From positions 62,001-126,000 of the forward strand of contig JAIUNY010000007.1 of NCBI GenBank assembly GCA_020161505.1: a stretch of 64,000 nucleotides of DNA, written 5' to 3'. Below are positions 17,633 to 26,720 of the stretch, piece after piece; the first letter of the stretch is position 1; the number at the start of each line of letters is the position of its first letter. Position numbers and translations under genes: made by a program. The notes below the pieces were generated by a model. The model worked only from the letters and a program-made list of their open reading frames with translations, had not been told where the DNA came from and ran no database searches. The DNA comes from Armatimonadota bacterium. Its GTDB lineage: Bacteria > Armatimonadota > Fimbriimonadia > Fimbriimonadales > Fimbriimonadaceae.

Positions 17633-19972
17633 ATGCTTGCCCTCCTTGCAGGTGCATTGCTCGTTGGTCAGACTGGTTCACTGCCGGTGATCCCCACCCC
17701 GATGGAGGTCACGCGGAAGCCAGGTGCGTTCGAGCTTCTCCCGAGTACGGTCATTGTTGCCGAACCCGGCGCGCAGCCTGTAGCCGAGCAGTTCTCCGAT
17801 TTCCTACGCACACCGACGGGCTATCCGATTTCCCAATCGGCAACCAAACCGGCAAGCGATTACATCGAATTTGACCTGAAACCCGACCTCAAATGGCTCG
17901 GCGAAGAGGGCTACCGGATCACGATTCGGCCCCAGTTCATCAGTATTCGGGCGTACACCTCTGCGGGTCTCTTCTATGGCACCCAGACGCTGCGTCAGAT
18001 GCTCCCGCTTGCCGTTGAAGCGGATCGACACACCGCGCAGAACTGGACTCTCCCGAGCCTCGACATCACGGACATTCCCCGCTTTTCTTGGCGCGGGTTG
18101 ATGCTCGATGAATCCCGCCACTTCTTCGGCAAGGCCCATGTCAAGAAGATGCTCGACACCATGGCGATGCACAAGCTGAATCGCTTCCACTGGCATCTGG
18201 TGGACGATGGCGGCTGGAGGATCGAGATCAAGAAGTACCCCGATCTCACGCGCGTCGGAGCCTGGCGGATCGGCGACGGCAAGGGCTGGAGCATGTCCGA
18301 CATCTTCTTCAACCAGAACGATGGCGTCTACGATGTTTACGGAGGGTTCTACTCGCAGGAAGACATCAAGGAGATTGTCCAGTACGCGAGCGAGCGGTTC
18401 ATCACGATTGTCCCGGAGATCGAGATGCCGGGGCACTCTCTTCCCGCTCTGTGGACGCACCGACATCTGGCTTGCTCTCCCGATGCGGTGAATGCCGTAC
18501 TCCCCAGCCTCAGCACCCAATTCGTGAACACCTACTGCGCGGGCAAGGAGGAGACCTTCACCTTCCTTGGTGATGTGTTGAGCGAAGTCGCCGGACTCTT
18601 CCCCGGCAAGTGGATTCACATTGGTGCAGACGAAGTCGATAGCCGCGTGTGGGAGAAGTGCTCGGACTGTCAGGCCAAGATGGAGCGGGATCGCCTGAAC
18701 GGCACGGGAGAGCTCTACGAGGCGTTTATTCGCCGAGCGAACGCCCAGGTACGCGGTCTCGGCAAGACGATGATCGGCTGGGACGAGATCGCTGAACAAG
18801 AGATCCCCGCAGACGCCGTGGTGATGAGCTGGCGGAGCATGGAGGGCGGAACCAAGGCGATCCGCTCGGGCAACCAAGCAGTGATGAGCCCGACGAGCCA
18901 CTGCTACTTCGACTATCCCTACGCAACGATCCCCACGAGCAAGGTCTACGACTTTGACCCAGTTCCGAAAGGAACACCGCCCGATGTGGCTCTGAGAGTT
19001 CTGGGCGGGCAAGGCAATCTCTGGACCGAGTGGATGGAGTCAGGCTCCGATGTCGAGAGGATGGCCTTTCCCAGAGCGGTCGCCCTGAGCGAGGCTCTTT
19101 GGTCGCCCGCTGCGAAGAAGAATTGGGCCGACTTTGATCGCCGCTGGCAAACGATGCGCGAGCGGTACGACGTTCTGGGAATCAATTACTATCTGCCCGC
19201 TCCGGAAGTGCCGTTGGATCTCGTGATGTTCAAAGATGTCACGACGGTGGATCTGGGCAAACCGACCGGGAGCGATCGTTTGGTCTACACAACCGACGGT
19301 ACCGAGCCCACAGCAACAAGCGAAGAGTTCGGCCGCCCTTTCGCGATTACCGGTCCGACAGAAGTACGAGTCGCCTTGGCGACTCGGTTGGGCCGGGTGG
19401 GCAGTTCCCGAATCGTGCGCTACCAGCCACAGCCGTCGCCCTTTGTGGGGGCCTTGTTGCCGGGATTGCAGGGATTCTTCATCGCAGGCGAGTTCGACAA
19501 ATTGCCTTCATTTGAAGGCGGAACCACGTCGAGCGCGGTAGCCGAGGTGAAGATGCCAGACATCCTGGCGACGCCTCTTCGGGAGAACTTTGCCGCTCAG
19601 TTCACCGGCTTCATTAAGGTGCCGAGCACGGGGGTTTACACCTTCTATCTCACGAGCGATGACGGGAGTCGGCTGCTCCTCGATGGTGTCGAGGCCATCA
19701 ACAACGACGGCCTCCACATGGCGATCACCAAAGAGGCGAAGTGTTTTTTGATGGAGGGGCTCTTGCCCATCACCGTCGAGTACTTCGAGCGTACAGGCGG
19801 CAATGTTTTGCGCCTCGAAGTCAGGGGGCCGGGATTACGACGCCAGTCTGTTCCCGAAGAGTGGTACGTCCGCGCCAAGCCGGGCTCTCAACCGACCGCG
19901 GCTCCAAATGGGCCGAAAACGAATGGAGAGCGCATGAACATCGGCTCGCTCGTCGGTGGCTTGTTCCGATAA
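17633..19972 (+). CDS. Beta-N-acetylhexosaminidase (GH20) with C-terminal PA14 domain
   Basis: A 779-residue exported enzyme that releases terminal GlcNAc or GalNAc from glycans or chito-oligosaccharides. Order: signal peptide (MLALLAGALLVG), GH20b domain to about 140, GH20 TIM barrel from 'FSWRGLMLDESRHFF' on, catalytic pair Asp333-Glu334 in 'HIGADEVD', a short chitobiase C-terminal beta domain near 540-600, and a PA14 domain at about 609-745 ('GLQGFFIAGEF', 'VYTFYLTSDDGSRLLLDG'), likely glycan-binding. The start at 17633 begins the signal peptide; the longer in-frame reading overlaps the divergent gene. It is paired with the sialate esterase. Confidence 0.92.
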   Translation: MLALLAGALLVGQTGSLPVIPTPMEVTRKPGAFELLPSTVIVAEPGAQPVAEQFSDFLRTPTGYPISQSATKPASDYIEFDLKPDLKWLGEEGYRITIRPQFISIRAYTSAGLFYGTQTLRQMLPLAVEADRHTAQNWTLPSLDITDIPRFSWRGLMLDESRHFFGKAHVKKMLDTMAMHKLNRFHWHLVDDGGWRIEIKKYPDLTRVGAWRIGDGKGWSMSDIFFNQNDGVYDVYGGFYSQEDIKEIVQYASERFITIVPEIEMPGHSLPALWTHRHLACSPDAVNAVLPSLSTQFVNTYCAGKEETFTFLGDVLSEVAGLFPGKWIHIGADEVDSRVWEKCSDCQAKMERDRLNGTGELYEAFIRRANAQVRGLGKTMIGWDEIAEQEIPADAVVMSWRSMEGGTKAIRSGNQAVMSPTSHCYFDYPYATIPTSKVYDFDPVPKGTPPDVALRVLGGQGNLWTEWMESGSDVERMAFPRAVALSEALWSPAAKKNWADFDRRWQTMRERYDVLGINYYLPAPEVPLDLVMFKDVTTVDLGKPTGSDRLVYTTDGTEPTATSEEFGRPFAITGPTEVRVALATRLGRVGSSRIVRYQPQPSPFVGALLPGLQGFFIAGEFDKLPSFEGGTTSSAVAEVKMPDILATPLRENFAAQFTGFIKVPSTGVYTFYLTSDDGSRLLLDGVEAINNDGLHMAITKEAKCFLMEGLLPITVEYFERTGGNVLRLEVRGPGLRRQSVPEEWYVRAKPGSQPTAAPNGPKTNGERMNIGSLVGGLFR

Positions 19973-20023
19973 TCCTTGTCAAATCTTGGTTAAGGAGCCA
20001 CGCCGCTCGGTTATGCTGACGCT

Positions 20024-22597
20024 ATGCGTTGGTCTGTTTGGCATCTCGCTTGTGTTGCCGCATCATGCGCGGCGGTTCTGAGTTTGAACGGGTGCTCGCC
20101 CGCCCCGAAAGTCGGTGACAAAGACGGTCCGGGAGGCACGAGAATCGCCACCGGGGCGATGATTCATGGCGCAGGAACCCGCACGGAGTTCTCCGGGCGA
20201 CCGGTCGATCTGGTCGCGACTCCCGACGGAAAAACGATCTGGGTCAAGGATATGGGCCAGATCCGGGCAGTGGACGCGGCGACCAGCAAGCTCCTGGGCG
20301 AAACCCAGATTCCGGGCGGAGCTTCCCTGGTCGGGATGGCTCTGAGCGAGGACGGTCGCGAGCTTTTCGTCTCAAATGCGGCGAGTGATCTGCAGGTTTA
20401 CGATATCGCCAATCCGGCTTCCCCGAGTCTCAAGCGCACGATCAAGGTCGCAGGCAACGGCACGGGTGCGAGTTTTCCTTGCGGCGTGACTCTCGGTCCG
20501 AAGGGGCAGGTGCTTGTGTGCCTGTCTCGGCGCAACACGCTTGGGGTCGTTGATCTCGCGTCCGGGGAATTGGTGAAAGAAATTCCTGTTGGGGTGGCAC
20601 CCTATGGTGTGGTCTATCATGCCGCAACGGGCACCGCGATGGTGACGAACCAGGGTGGATTCCTCGCCCGCGCAGGCAAGAAAACCGCGCCGAGTTCCGG
20701 AACCGAAACCGAAATTGATGAACGCGGCATCGCCTCCTCGGGCGCCGTGTCGTTTGTCGATCTCACGAAAGGCGAGGCGACGACGAAACTCTGCGGCCTC
20801 CAGCCGAGCGCGATAGCGCTGAATCCTGCCACCGGCCAGGCATTCGTGGCGGAGACGAATGCGGACAAGGTTTCCGTGTGGGATATCAAGGCGCAAAAGC
20901 TGGTGCGGAGTTTGGAGATCAAGCCCGATTCAAAACTTCCCTTCGGCTCGATGCCAACGGCCCTCGCGCTTGATGCCGCAGCGTCGCGTCTTTATGTCGC
21001 GAACGCGGGCAACAATGCGGCGGCTGTCGTGGATCTCAAGTCGAACAAGGTCGCCGGTTTCATTCCCGCCGACTGGTATCCGAGCGGGATCGTCACGACA
21101 AAGAGCGATGTCTGGATTCTCAACAACAAGGGGTTCGGAGCCCGGGCTCCCGGGAAGCTGGAAGGATCGCCGCGCAACTCGCACGACAAATCCGGCACCG
21201 TGCTGAAGATCGCCAAGCCGAGCGCTACGGAGCTGGCAACCATGACCAAAACGGTGCTCACCGATAGTCGCGTGCCCCAAATCTTGGCGGCCCAGGAGCG
21301 CGTGAGCAAGGGCACGACCAAACCGGTGCCCATTCCGAAGAAGCTCGGCGAGCCCAGCGTGTTCAAACACGTGATCTATGTGATCAAGGAAAATCGCACG
21401 TACGACCAGTACTTCGGCGATCTTCCGAACGCAGACGGCGAACCGAAGCTCAACATTTTCGGCGAAGATGACGTGCCAAACCACCGCACTCTCGCCCGCG
21501 ATTTCGTGCTGCTCGACAACTACTATTGCAACGGAGTTCTAAGCGCAGACGGTCACTCGTGGGCGACCGAGGGGAACGTGACGCCGTACCTGAATCGCGC
21601 CTTCGGCGGGTTCACTCGGAGCTACACCTTTGGGGATGACCCGATCACCTATTCCAGTAGCGGGTTTGTGTGGGATGGGGTTCTGGCTGCCGGGCTCAGC
21701 TTCCGCAACTACGGCGAGATGGATTACGCCGAACCAGAAACTCCGATGAACGGTCGCCAGATTTGGGAGAAGTACAAAGCGGGCGAGAATCTGAAGTTCA
21801 AGCAGAACATCGGAATCGAGAATCTGCGCCGCTACTCCTCTCGCGATTACCCGGGTTGGAACATGAACATCCCGGATCAACTGCGGATGGATCGGTTCTT
21901 GGCGGAGTTCAAGGAGTTCGAGAAGTCGGGTGATATGCCGAACTTCATCATCGTCTATCTCCCGCAGGATCACGCCGGCGGAGCGGTGACGCCGAGGAGC
22001 CACATGGCGGACAACGATCTGGCGATCGGGCGACTGGTCGAGGCGGTGAGCAAGAGCAAGTTCTGGCCCGAGACGGCCATTTTCATCAACGAAGATGACC
22101 CTCAGGCAGGCACCGATCACGTCGATGGCCACCGCTCGTTTTGCCTCGTCGTGAGCCCGTACAGTCGTAAGCGCGGAACCGTGAGCGAGTTCTACAACCA
22201 GACCTCGGTGCTTCGCACGATTCACCACATCTTCGGGATCCTGCCGATGAACCAGAACAATTCCGCCTCCAATCTGATGGCGGCTTGCTTCGGTGAAAAG
22301 GCGGACTTGAACCCCTACACCGCAATCACCCCGAAGACGCCGCTTGACGAGTTCCCCAAGCAGGAATCGGCGATGTCGGCACCGGAGCTTGCGCTTTGGC
22401 GGCAAATTAAGAAGATCGATCTGCGCCAGCGCGAGGTCCAGACTCCGGCGGAAATGGATGCTCTGAACCGCTGGGTTTGGCATTCGCAAAAGGGATTCCA
22501 GACGCGGTATCCCAGCGAGTGGGCGGGCGCGCACGGTCGCGGGCTGAAGGGTCGCGGCCTGAAGCTGGATGCCAACGTGCAAGAGGATGACGATTGA
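20024..22597 (+). CDS. Lipoprotein with YVTN beta-propeller and phosphoesterase domains
   Basis: An 857-residue exported protein. Signal peptide with lipobox (LSLNGC, Cys24); a seven-bladed propeller of YVTN type from about 55 to 400 ('LFVSNAASDLQVYDI', 'RLYVANAGNNAAAVVDLKS'); then a phospholipase C-type phosphoesterase domain (PF04185) from about 450 ('VIYVIKENRTYDQYFGDL', 'DNYYCNGVLSADGHSW', 'INEDDPQAGTDHVDGHRS'). Such fusions are annotated as phosphoesterases but the substrate is unknown. TATGCT lies six bases before the ATG, so translation is probably leaderless. The ferredoxin gene begins 19 bp downstream. Confidence 0.82.
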   Translation: MRWSVWHLACVAASCAAVLSLNGCSPAPKVGDKDGPGGTRIATGAMIHGAGTRTEFSGRPVDLVATPDGKTIWVKDMGQIRAVDAATSKLLGETQIPGGASLVGMALSEDGRELFVSNAASDLQVYDIANPASPSLKRTIKVAGNGTGASFPCGVTLGPKGQVLVCLSRRNTLGVVDLASGELVKEIPVGVAPYGVVYHAATGTAMVTNQGGFLARAGKKTAPSSGTETEIDERGIASSGAVSFVDLTKGEATTKLCGLQPSAIALNPATGQAFVAETNADKVSVWDIKAQKLVRSLEIKPDSKLPFGSMPTALALDAAASRLYVANAGNNAAAVVDLKSNKVAGFIPADWYPSGIVTTKSDVWILNNKGFGARAPGKLEGSPRNSHDKSGTVLKIAKPSATELATMTKTVLTDSRVPQILAAQERVSKGTTKPVPIPKKLGEPSVFKHVIYVIKENRTYDQYFGDLPNADGEPKLNIFGEDDVPNHRTLARDFVLLDNYYCNGVLSADGHSWATEGNVTPYLNRAFGGFTRSYTFGDDPITYSSSGFVWDGVLAAGLSFRNYGEMDYAEPETPMNGRQIWEKYKAGENLKFKQNIGIENLRRYSSRDYPGWNMNIPDQLRMDRFLAEFKEFEKSGDMPNFIIVYLPQDHAGGAVTPRSHMADNDLAIGRLVEAVSKSKFWPETAIFINEDDPQAGTDHVDGHRSFCLVVSPYSRKRGTVSEFYNQTSVLRTIHHIFGILPMNQNNSASNLMAACFGEKADLNPYTAITPKTPLDEFPKQESAMSAPELALWRQIKKIDLRQREVQTPAEMDALNRWVWHSQKGFQTRYPSEWAGAHGRGLKGRGLKLDANVQEDDD

Positions 22598-22616
22598 GCA
22601 GGTAGCATCGGGGGAC

Positions 22617-22940
22617 ATGGCAACACATCAAGTGAAGGTGGAAGGCTTCGGAACGTATGAGGTCGAAGAGGGGACGAAGCTCGTGCATGCGCTCGAGAAA
22701 AGCGGGGTGGATGTAAGCCACCGATGCGGCGGACTGGCTCGCTGCACCACGTGCCGCGTCACGTTTGCGGAAGGCGAGCCGGAAATGGGCCAGGTCGAGC
22801 ACGATTCGCTGGAAGAAGACGGCGAACTCGGCAATTTCCGCCTCAGCTGTCAGGTTCGGGTGGATCGCAACATGGAAGTGAGCGTCCTGATGCGCGCGAG
22901 CGACAAAGGCTGGGAGCCGGGGCCAGAGGTCGAGCCGTAA
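22617..22940 (+). CDS. 2Fe-2S ferredoxin
   Basis: A 107-residue plant-type ferredoxin that carries electrons for unknown partners. Cluster ligands Cys37, Cys43, Cys46 (C-x5-C-x2-C) and Cys78 are in place. The fold motif 'VHALEKSGVDVSHRCGGLARCTTCRV' is close to those of ferredoxins used by oxygenases and iron-sulfur assembly. TAGCAT sits eight bases before the ATG. Start chosen at the first in-frame ATG outside the preceding gene. Confidence 0.88.
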   Translation: MATHQVKVEGFGTYEVEEGTKLVHALEKSGVDVSHRCGGLARCTTCRVTFAEGEPEMGQVEHDSLEEDGELGNFRLSCQVRVDRNMEVSVLMRASDKGWEPGPEVEP

Positions 22941-22975
22941 GACCGGAGGATCAGGCGGGTATAACGCCCCTTGGC

Positions 22976-23497
22976 ATGGCCCAACTTTTTGCTGAATCCC
23001 TGATTCGCGACGTTCCCGATTTCCCGAAGCCGGGAATCATGTTCAAGGACATCCACCCGGTGCTCCAAAGCCCGCAGGCTCTGCGGGAAGTCTGCGACCT
23101 CCTGACCGAGGATGCGAAGGCCAAGGGTGCGGAAGTCATCGTCGGAATTGAGAGCCGGGGATTCATCTTTGGTGTCCCCATTGCGCTGAATCTGGATCTC
23201 CCGTTTGTTCTGACTCGCAAGGTCGGCAAACTTCCCTACGACAAGATTCAGGAAGAGTATTCGCTGGAATACGGCACCAACACAATTGAGATGCACACCG
23301 ATGCAATCTCGCCGGGTCAACGGTGCTATATCGTGGACGACCTGCTCGCCACGGGAGGAACGGCGGCAGCCGCCGCGAAACTTGTCGAGAGATTGAACGG
23401 CCAAGTGGCCGGTTTTGGCTTCATGGTCGAACTGGAGTTCCTCGATGGTCGTCAGAATCTCCCGGGCTACAACATCCACGCCCTGCTGAAATATTAA
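22976..23497 (+). CDS. apt: Adenine phosphoribosyltransferase
   Basis: A 173-residue purine salvage enzyme that makes AMP from adenine and PRPP. The N-terminal 'IRDVPDFPKPGIMFKDI' and the PRPP-binding loop 'CYIVDDLLATGGTAAAA' are diagnostic. Length matches the family. A TATAAC box lies ten bases upstream of the ATG. The OB-fold gene follows after 18 bp. Confidence 0.95.
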   Translation: MAQLFAESLIRDVPDFPKPGIMFKDIHPVLQSPQALREVCDLLTEDAKAKGAEVIVGIESRGFIFGVPIALNLDLPFVLTRKVGKLPYDKIQEEYSLEYGTNTIEMHTDAISPGQRCYIVDDLLATGGTAAAAAKLVERLNGQVAGFGFMVELEFLDGRQNLPGYNIHALLKY

Positions 23498-23515
23498 GGA
23501 TTGGTCAAGAAAGTT

Positions 23516-23923
23516 ATGAAGAAGTTCGCTCTGATCGGAATCGCTGCTCTCGCCGTGGTCGCCTATGCCGCTGAGGTCCTGACCGTGGACAAGCTGCTGA
23601 AGGACCGCGATGACCACGATGGCAAGGATGTGGTGGTGACCGGCAAGGTCGCCGACTTCCGCGAGCGGGAGAGCCGCGCTGGCAACAAGTACACGACGTT
23701 CAAGATCCAAGGCGAAAATAAGATCGCAAGCGTCTACGTGCAGGGCGTTCTGGATCCAACCCCGAAGAATGGCGACACCGTGGAAGTCAACGCCGTGTTC
23801 CGTAAGGAAAAGAAGGTCAACGACAACTTCACCGTGAAGGATGAGCTGGACGCAACGAAGAAGACGAACAAGAAGTACGGCGTGAAGATCACGAAGAAAG
23901 CCGCCTCGGGCGACGACAAGTAA
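23516..23923 (+). CDS. Exported OB-fold protein
   Basis: A 135-residue protein with a signal peptide (MKKFALIGIAALAVVAYAAE) and an OB-fold domain ('DVVVTGKVADFRERESRAGNKYTTFKIQG', 'GDTVEVNAVFR'), similar to tRNA-anticodon-type OB domains found in periplasmic proteins. The C-terminus is Lys-rich. Its role is unknown; single-domain exported OB proteins may bind peptidoglycan, sugars or nucleic acid. It follows apt with an 18-bp gap and ends at a strong terminator. Confidence 0.75.
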   Translation: MKKFALIGIAALAVVAYAAEVLTVDKLLKDRDDHDGKDVVVTGKVADFRERESRAGNKYTTFKIQGENKIASVYVQGVLDPTPKNGDTVEVNAVFRKEKKVNDNFTVKDELDATKKTNKKYGVKITKKAASGDDK

Positions 23924-23947
23924 GCCTCGGCCGCCGGTCAATACTCA

Positions 23948-23985
23948 CTCGTGCCCCCAGTCAAACTGGGGGCACGAGCACTTTT
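23948..23985 (+). terminator. Rho-independent terminator
   Basis: 14-bp perfect stem CTCGTGCCCCCAGT/ACTGGGGGCACGAG, loop CAA, then GCACTTTTC. Confidence 0.9.
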
Positions 23986-24064
23986 CTGGGCGCGCAGTTT
24001 CCGAAAAAGGACGGAGCTCCACGGAGCCCGATCAACCGGCGGCGGAAACAGTAAACTGCGCCCT

Positions 24065-24778
24065 ATGCGTGTCGATGGCCGTCAGCCTGATCAACTCCGC
24101 CCTGTGAAGATGGAAGCAGGGGTCGCTAAGTTTGCCGAGGGCTCGTGCCTCATCGAGATGGGGGACACCCACATGTATGTCACGGCGACGGTCGAAGACC
24201 GCGTGCCTCCGTTCATGAAGGGTCAGGGGTCGGGATGGGTGACGGCTGAGTACTCGATGCTTCCCCGCTCCGGGCGTCAGCGCAACCAGCGCGATGCCAA
24301 CCGAGGCCCCAATGGGCGCAGCATGGAGATCCAGCGACTCATCGGTCGATCTCTGCGCGCGGTGGTGGATATGGAGCGGATGGGCGAGCGCACCATCACC
24401 ATCGACTGCGACGCCATCCGAGCCGACGGCGGAACGCGAACCGCGGCGATCACCGCGGCCTATGTCGCCACCTATCAGGCCATGCAATGGATGGTCAGCC
24501 AGCGGATGATCAAGCAGGTTCTGCTCAAGGAGCCGCTTGCCGCGATCAGCGTCGGAATCGTCCGAGGGCAAGAACTCCTCGACCTGTGCTACGAAGAAGA
24601 CAGCAAGGCGGAGACCGACATGAACATCGTGATGACCGGAAGCGGTCGATTTGTCGAAATCCAAGGCACCGCCGAGAGCGAGCCGTTCGGCGCCGATGCG
24701 CTCGGCAAGATGCTCGCACTGGGCAAGAAGGGCGTGCTGGAACTCGTGGAATTGCAGAAGCAAGCTCTGGGAATCTAA
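24065..24778 (+). CDS. rph: Ribonuclease PH
   Basis: A 237-residue phosphorolytic 3'-5' exoribonuclease that trims tRNA precursors. Landmarks: '[13 protein letters not shown]', '[21 protein letters not shown]', '[14 protein letters not shown]', '[18 protein letters not shown]'. Length is normal. TAAACT lies seven bases before the ATG, so the mRNA is probably leaderless. rdgB follows after only two bases, a common gene pair in bacteria. Confidence 0.96.
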   Translation: MRVDGRQPDQLRPVKMEAGVAKFAEGSCLIEMGDTHMYVTATVEDRVPPFMKGQGSGWVTAEYSMLPRSGRQRNQRDANRGPNGRSMEIQRLIGRSLRAVVDMERMGERTITIDCDAIRADGGTRTAAITAAYVATYQAMQWMVSQRMIKQVLLKEPLAAISVGIVRGQELLDLCYEEDSKAETDMNIVMTGSGRFVEIQGTAESEPFGADALGKMLALGKKGVLELVELQKQALGI

Positions 24779-24780
24779 CC

Positions 24781-25410
24781 GTGATTCGCACGCTCGTCAT
24801 TGCGACACACAACGTGAAGAAGGCCGGGGAGATGGTGACGATCCTCGGTCGTCGCTTCCCTGGCCTGACGATCAAGACTCTCGCCGACTACCCGGATGCG
24901 CCGGAGCCAGAAGAAACCGGCACCACTTACCCCGAAAACGCCAAGATCAAGGCCGATTCGGCCTGTGCAGCCACCGGAGAATGGTGTCTCGCCGATGATG
25001 CTGGGCTGGAAATCGATGCCCTCCCGGGCGAGCTGGGCGTGTTCAGCAAGCGATTCGCGGGCGAGGAAACGCCCTTCCCTGAGAAGATGCGGATCATCTT
25101 GGATCGGATGAAGGAGACCCCAGAAGCCGAGCGCGGAGCGCGATTCAATTGCACGGTCGCTCTGGCCCGACCAGGCGAGCCGACGATCACCTTCACCGCT
25201 CTGTGTGAAGGCCGAATTGCCACCGAACCCAGCGGGAACCGCGGTTTCGGCTACGACCCGATTTTCTGGCTCCCCCAGTTTGGGTGCACGATGGCCGATC
25301 TCACTGCCGACCAAAAACATGCGATCAGCCATCGCGGCAAGGTTCTTGCCGAGGTAGGGGATTGGCTGGATGCGGCGGGGGTTTCGACCCACGAAACCGG
25401 CCTTCTGTGA
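24781..25410 (+). CDS. rdgB: XTP/dITP pyrophosphatase (RdgB/HAM1)
   Basis: A 209-residue enzyme that hydrolyses non-canonical purine nucleoside triphosphates (dITP, XTP), keeping them out of DNA. Motifs: 'IATHNVKKAGEMV' at the N-terminus, 'EETGTTYPENAKIKA', 'CLADDAGLEIDALPG', 'GFGYDPIFW' and 'HAISHRGKVL'. GTG start two bases after the rph stop, so it is translated in coupling with rph. Confidence 0.95.
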   Translation: MIRTLVIATHNVKKAGEMVTILGRRFPGLTIKTLADYPDAPEPEETGTTYPENAKIKADSACAATGEWCLADDAGLEIDALPGELGVFSKRFAGEETPFPEKMRIILDRMKETPEAERGARFNCTVALARPGEPTITFTALCEGRIATEPSGNRGFGYDPIFWLPQFGCTMADLTADQKHAISHRGKVLAEVGDWLDAAGVSTHETGLL

Positions 25411-25485
25411 CGATTTTCAAGGAACCAAAACCCATTTTGCGCGTTTATCAGAAAACAAGGGAGTTACAATCTCTCCAACAAAACC

Positions 25486-26667
25486 ATGCTTACGACCTTG
25501 CTTGCCTCCGCTGTCCTAGCCCAGCAGTCCCCCAAGACGATCGAATGGCCGTTCAAGATCATGGACTCCGCCATCATTGTTGATAGCGTTGTGAATGGGA
25601 AAAAGGTGTCGTGTATGTTCGACACCGGCTTCTCGGGCGCTTACGTGCTCAACGAGTCGGTGAACGTCGGTAAAGCGACGGGCACGATGACTCTCCAAGA
25701 CTTTGTCGGCGCCTTCCAAGCCGAGACGGTGGACATCAAGTCGATCCAGATGGGCGAGGTCAAGATTCCCTCCGAAGGCATGACCGTCGTCAAGATGGGC
25801 AACCAGAACTACTCAATGTCCTACGGCACCCACGTCGATGGGATCATGGGTCTGGAGCCGCTTTCTCACGAGATCTTCCAGATCAACTTTGAGAAGAGCA
25901 AGTTCGTGTTCTATCCCAAGGATTACGACATCACCAAGATTCCGGTGGATGGCAAAACGTCGTGGCGGCTCAAGATTCTGCCGATTGGCAACAACGTCAT
26001 CAAGTTGCCGGTGGAGGCTCCGAATGGCCAAAAAATGTATCTGAGCCTCGATACGGGCAACGGATTCTATTCGACCACTCACAAGGACGTTTTGGAGCGC
26101 GTGGGCATGTGGAAGACCGGCACAAAGCCCAACTTCATGAAGGCTTCTTGGGTGGCCTCCGGCCCTGTGGCGTCGTGGGACATTTTGATGAGCGATATGA
26201 AGATCTACGGCGTTCCGGTGAAGGAAGCCGTTTGGAACATCATCGACCTCCCTTCCAGCTCCAGCGAGAGCGATGGCACGGTGGGCTTTGGATTCCTGAA
26301 GAACTTCAACATCACCATCGACATTGATCGCCGATTGGTGGTGCTGCAGAACTTCTCCGGCAAGCAGTCGGATCCGGTGGCCGCCGATGTCGGTCTGCGG
26401 GCGATCTACAGTCCTCGTGACCAGCGGATGTTCATCTTCAACGTCACTCCGGGCGGCCCCGCCGACAAAGCGGGCATCAAGCGCGGCGACTTTCTGCTGG
26501 GTCTGAATGGCGAATTCTTGGGCAACGTCAGCTTCAATGCCCTGGAGAGCATGCTGGAGGGCGAAGCGGGCACCAAGGTTGACCTCTCGGTGTCGCGGAA
26601 CGGCGTGTTGGAGCGATACAGCCTCACTCGCGAAGTGATGGTGAACAAGCCGATGATGTCGGAGTAA
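25486..26667 (+). CDS. Exported two-DTG aspartic protease-like protein with PDZ domain
   Basis: A 393-residue protein. A short hydrophobic N-terminus is followed by two retropepsin-like lobes, each with a catalytic-type motif: Asp46 in 'CMFDTGFSGAY' and Asp189 in 'SLDTGNGFYST'. A C-terminal PDZ domain spans about 300-385 ('IFNVTPGGPADKAGIKRGDFLLGLNGEFL'). Two DTG copies in one chain recall pepsin-type bilobal enzymes, while most bacterial relatives have one retropepsin domain. It is likely a periplasmic protease or chaperone; substrate unknown. TACAAT lies 15 bases before the ATG. Confidence 0.72.
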   Translation: MLTTLLASAVLAQQSPKTIEWPFKIMDSAIIVDSVVNGKKVSCMFDTGFSGAYVLNESVNVGKATGTMTLQDFVGAFQAETVDIKSIQMGEVKIPSEGMTVVKMGNQNYSMSYGTHVDGIMGLEPLSHEIFQINFEKSKFVFYPKDYDITKIPVDGKTSWRLKILPIGNNVIKLPVEAPNGQKMYLSLDTGNGFYSTTHKDVLERVGMWKTGTKPNFMKASWVASGPVASWDILMSDMKIYGVPVKEAVWNIIDLPSSSSESDGTVGFGFLKNFNITIDIDRRLVVLQNFSGKQSDPVAADVGLRAIYSPRDQRMFIFNVTPGGPADKAGIKRGDFLLGLNGEFLGNVSFNALESMLEGEAGTKVDLSVSRNGVLERYSLTREVMVNKPMMSE

Positions 26668-26684
26668 CCCGGTTCGGAGCCATC

Positions 26685-26720
26685 AGCCGCCCGGTTCCTC
26701 GCGGAGCCGGGCGGCTTTTT
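26685..26720 (+). terminator. Rho-independent terminator
   Basis: 10-bp stem AGCCGCCCGG/CCGGGCGGCT followed by TTTTT, after the protease gene and touching the stop region of the convergent UDG gene. Confidence 0.9.
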
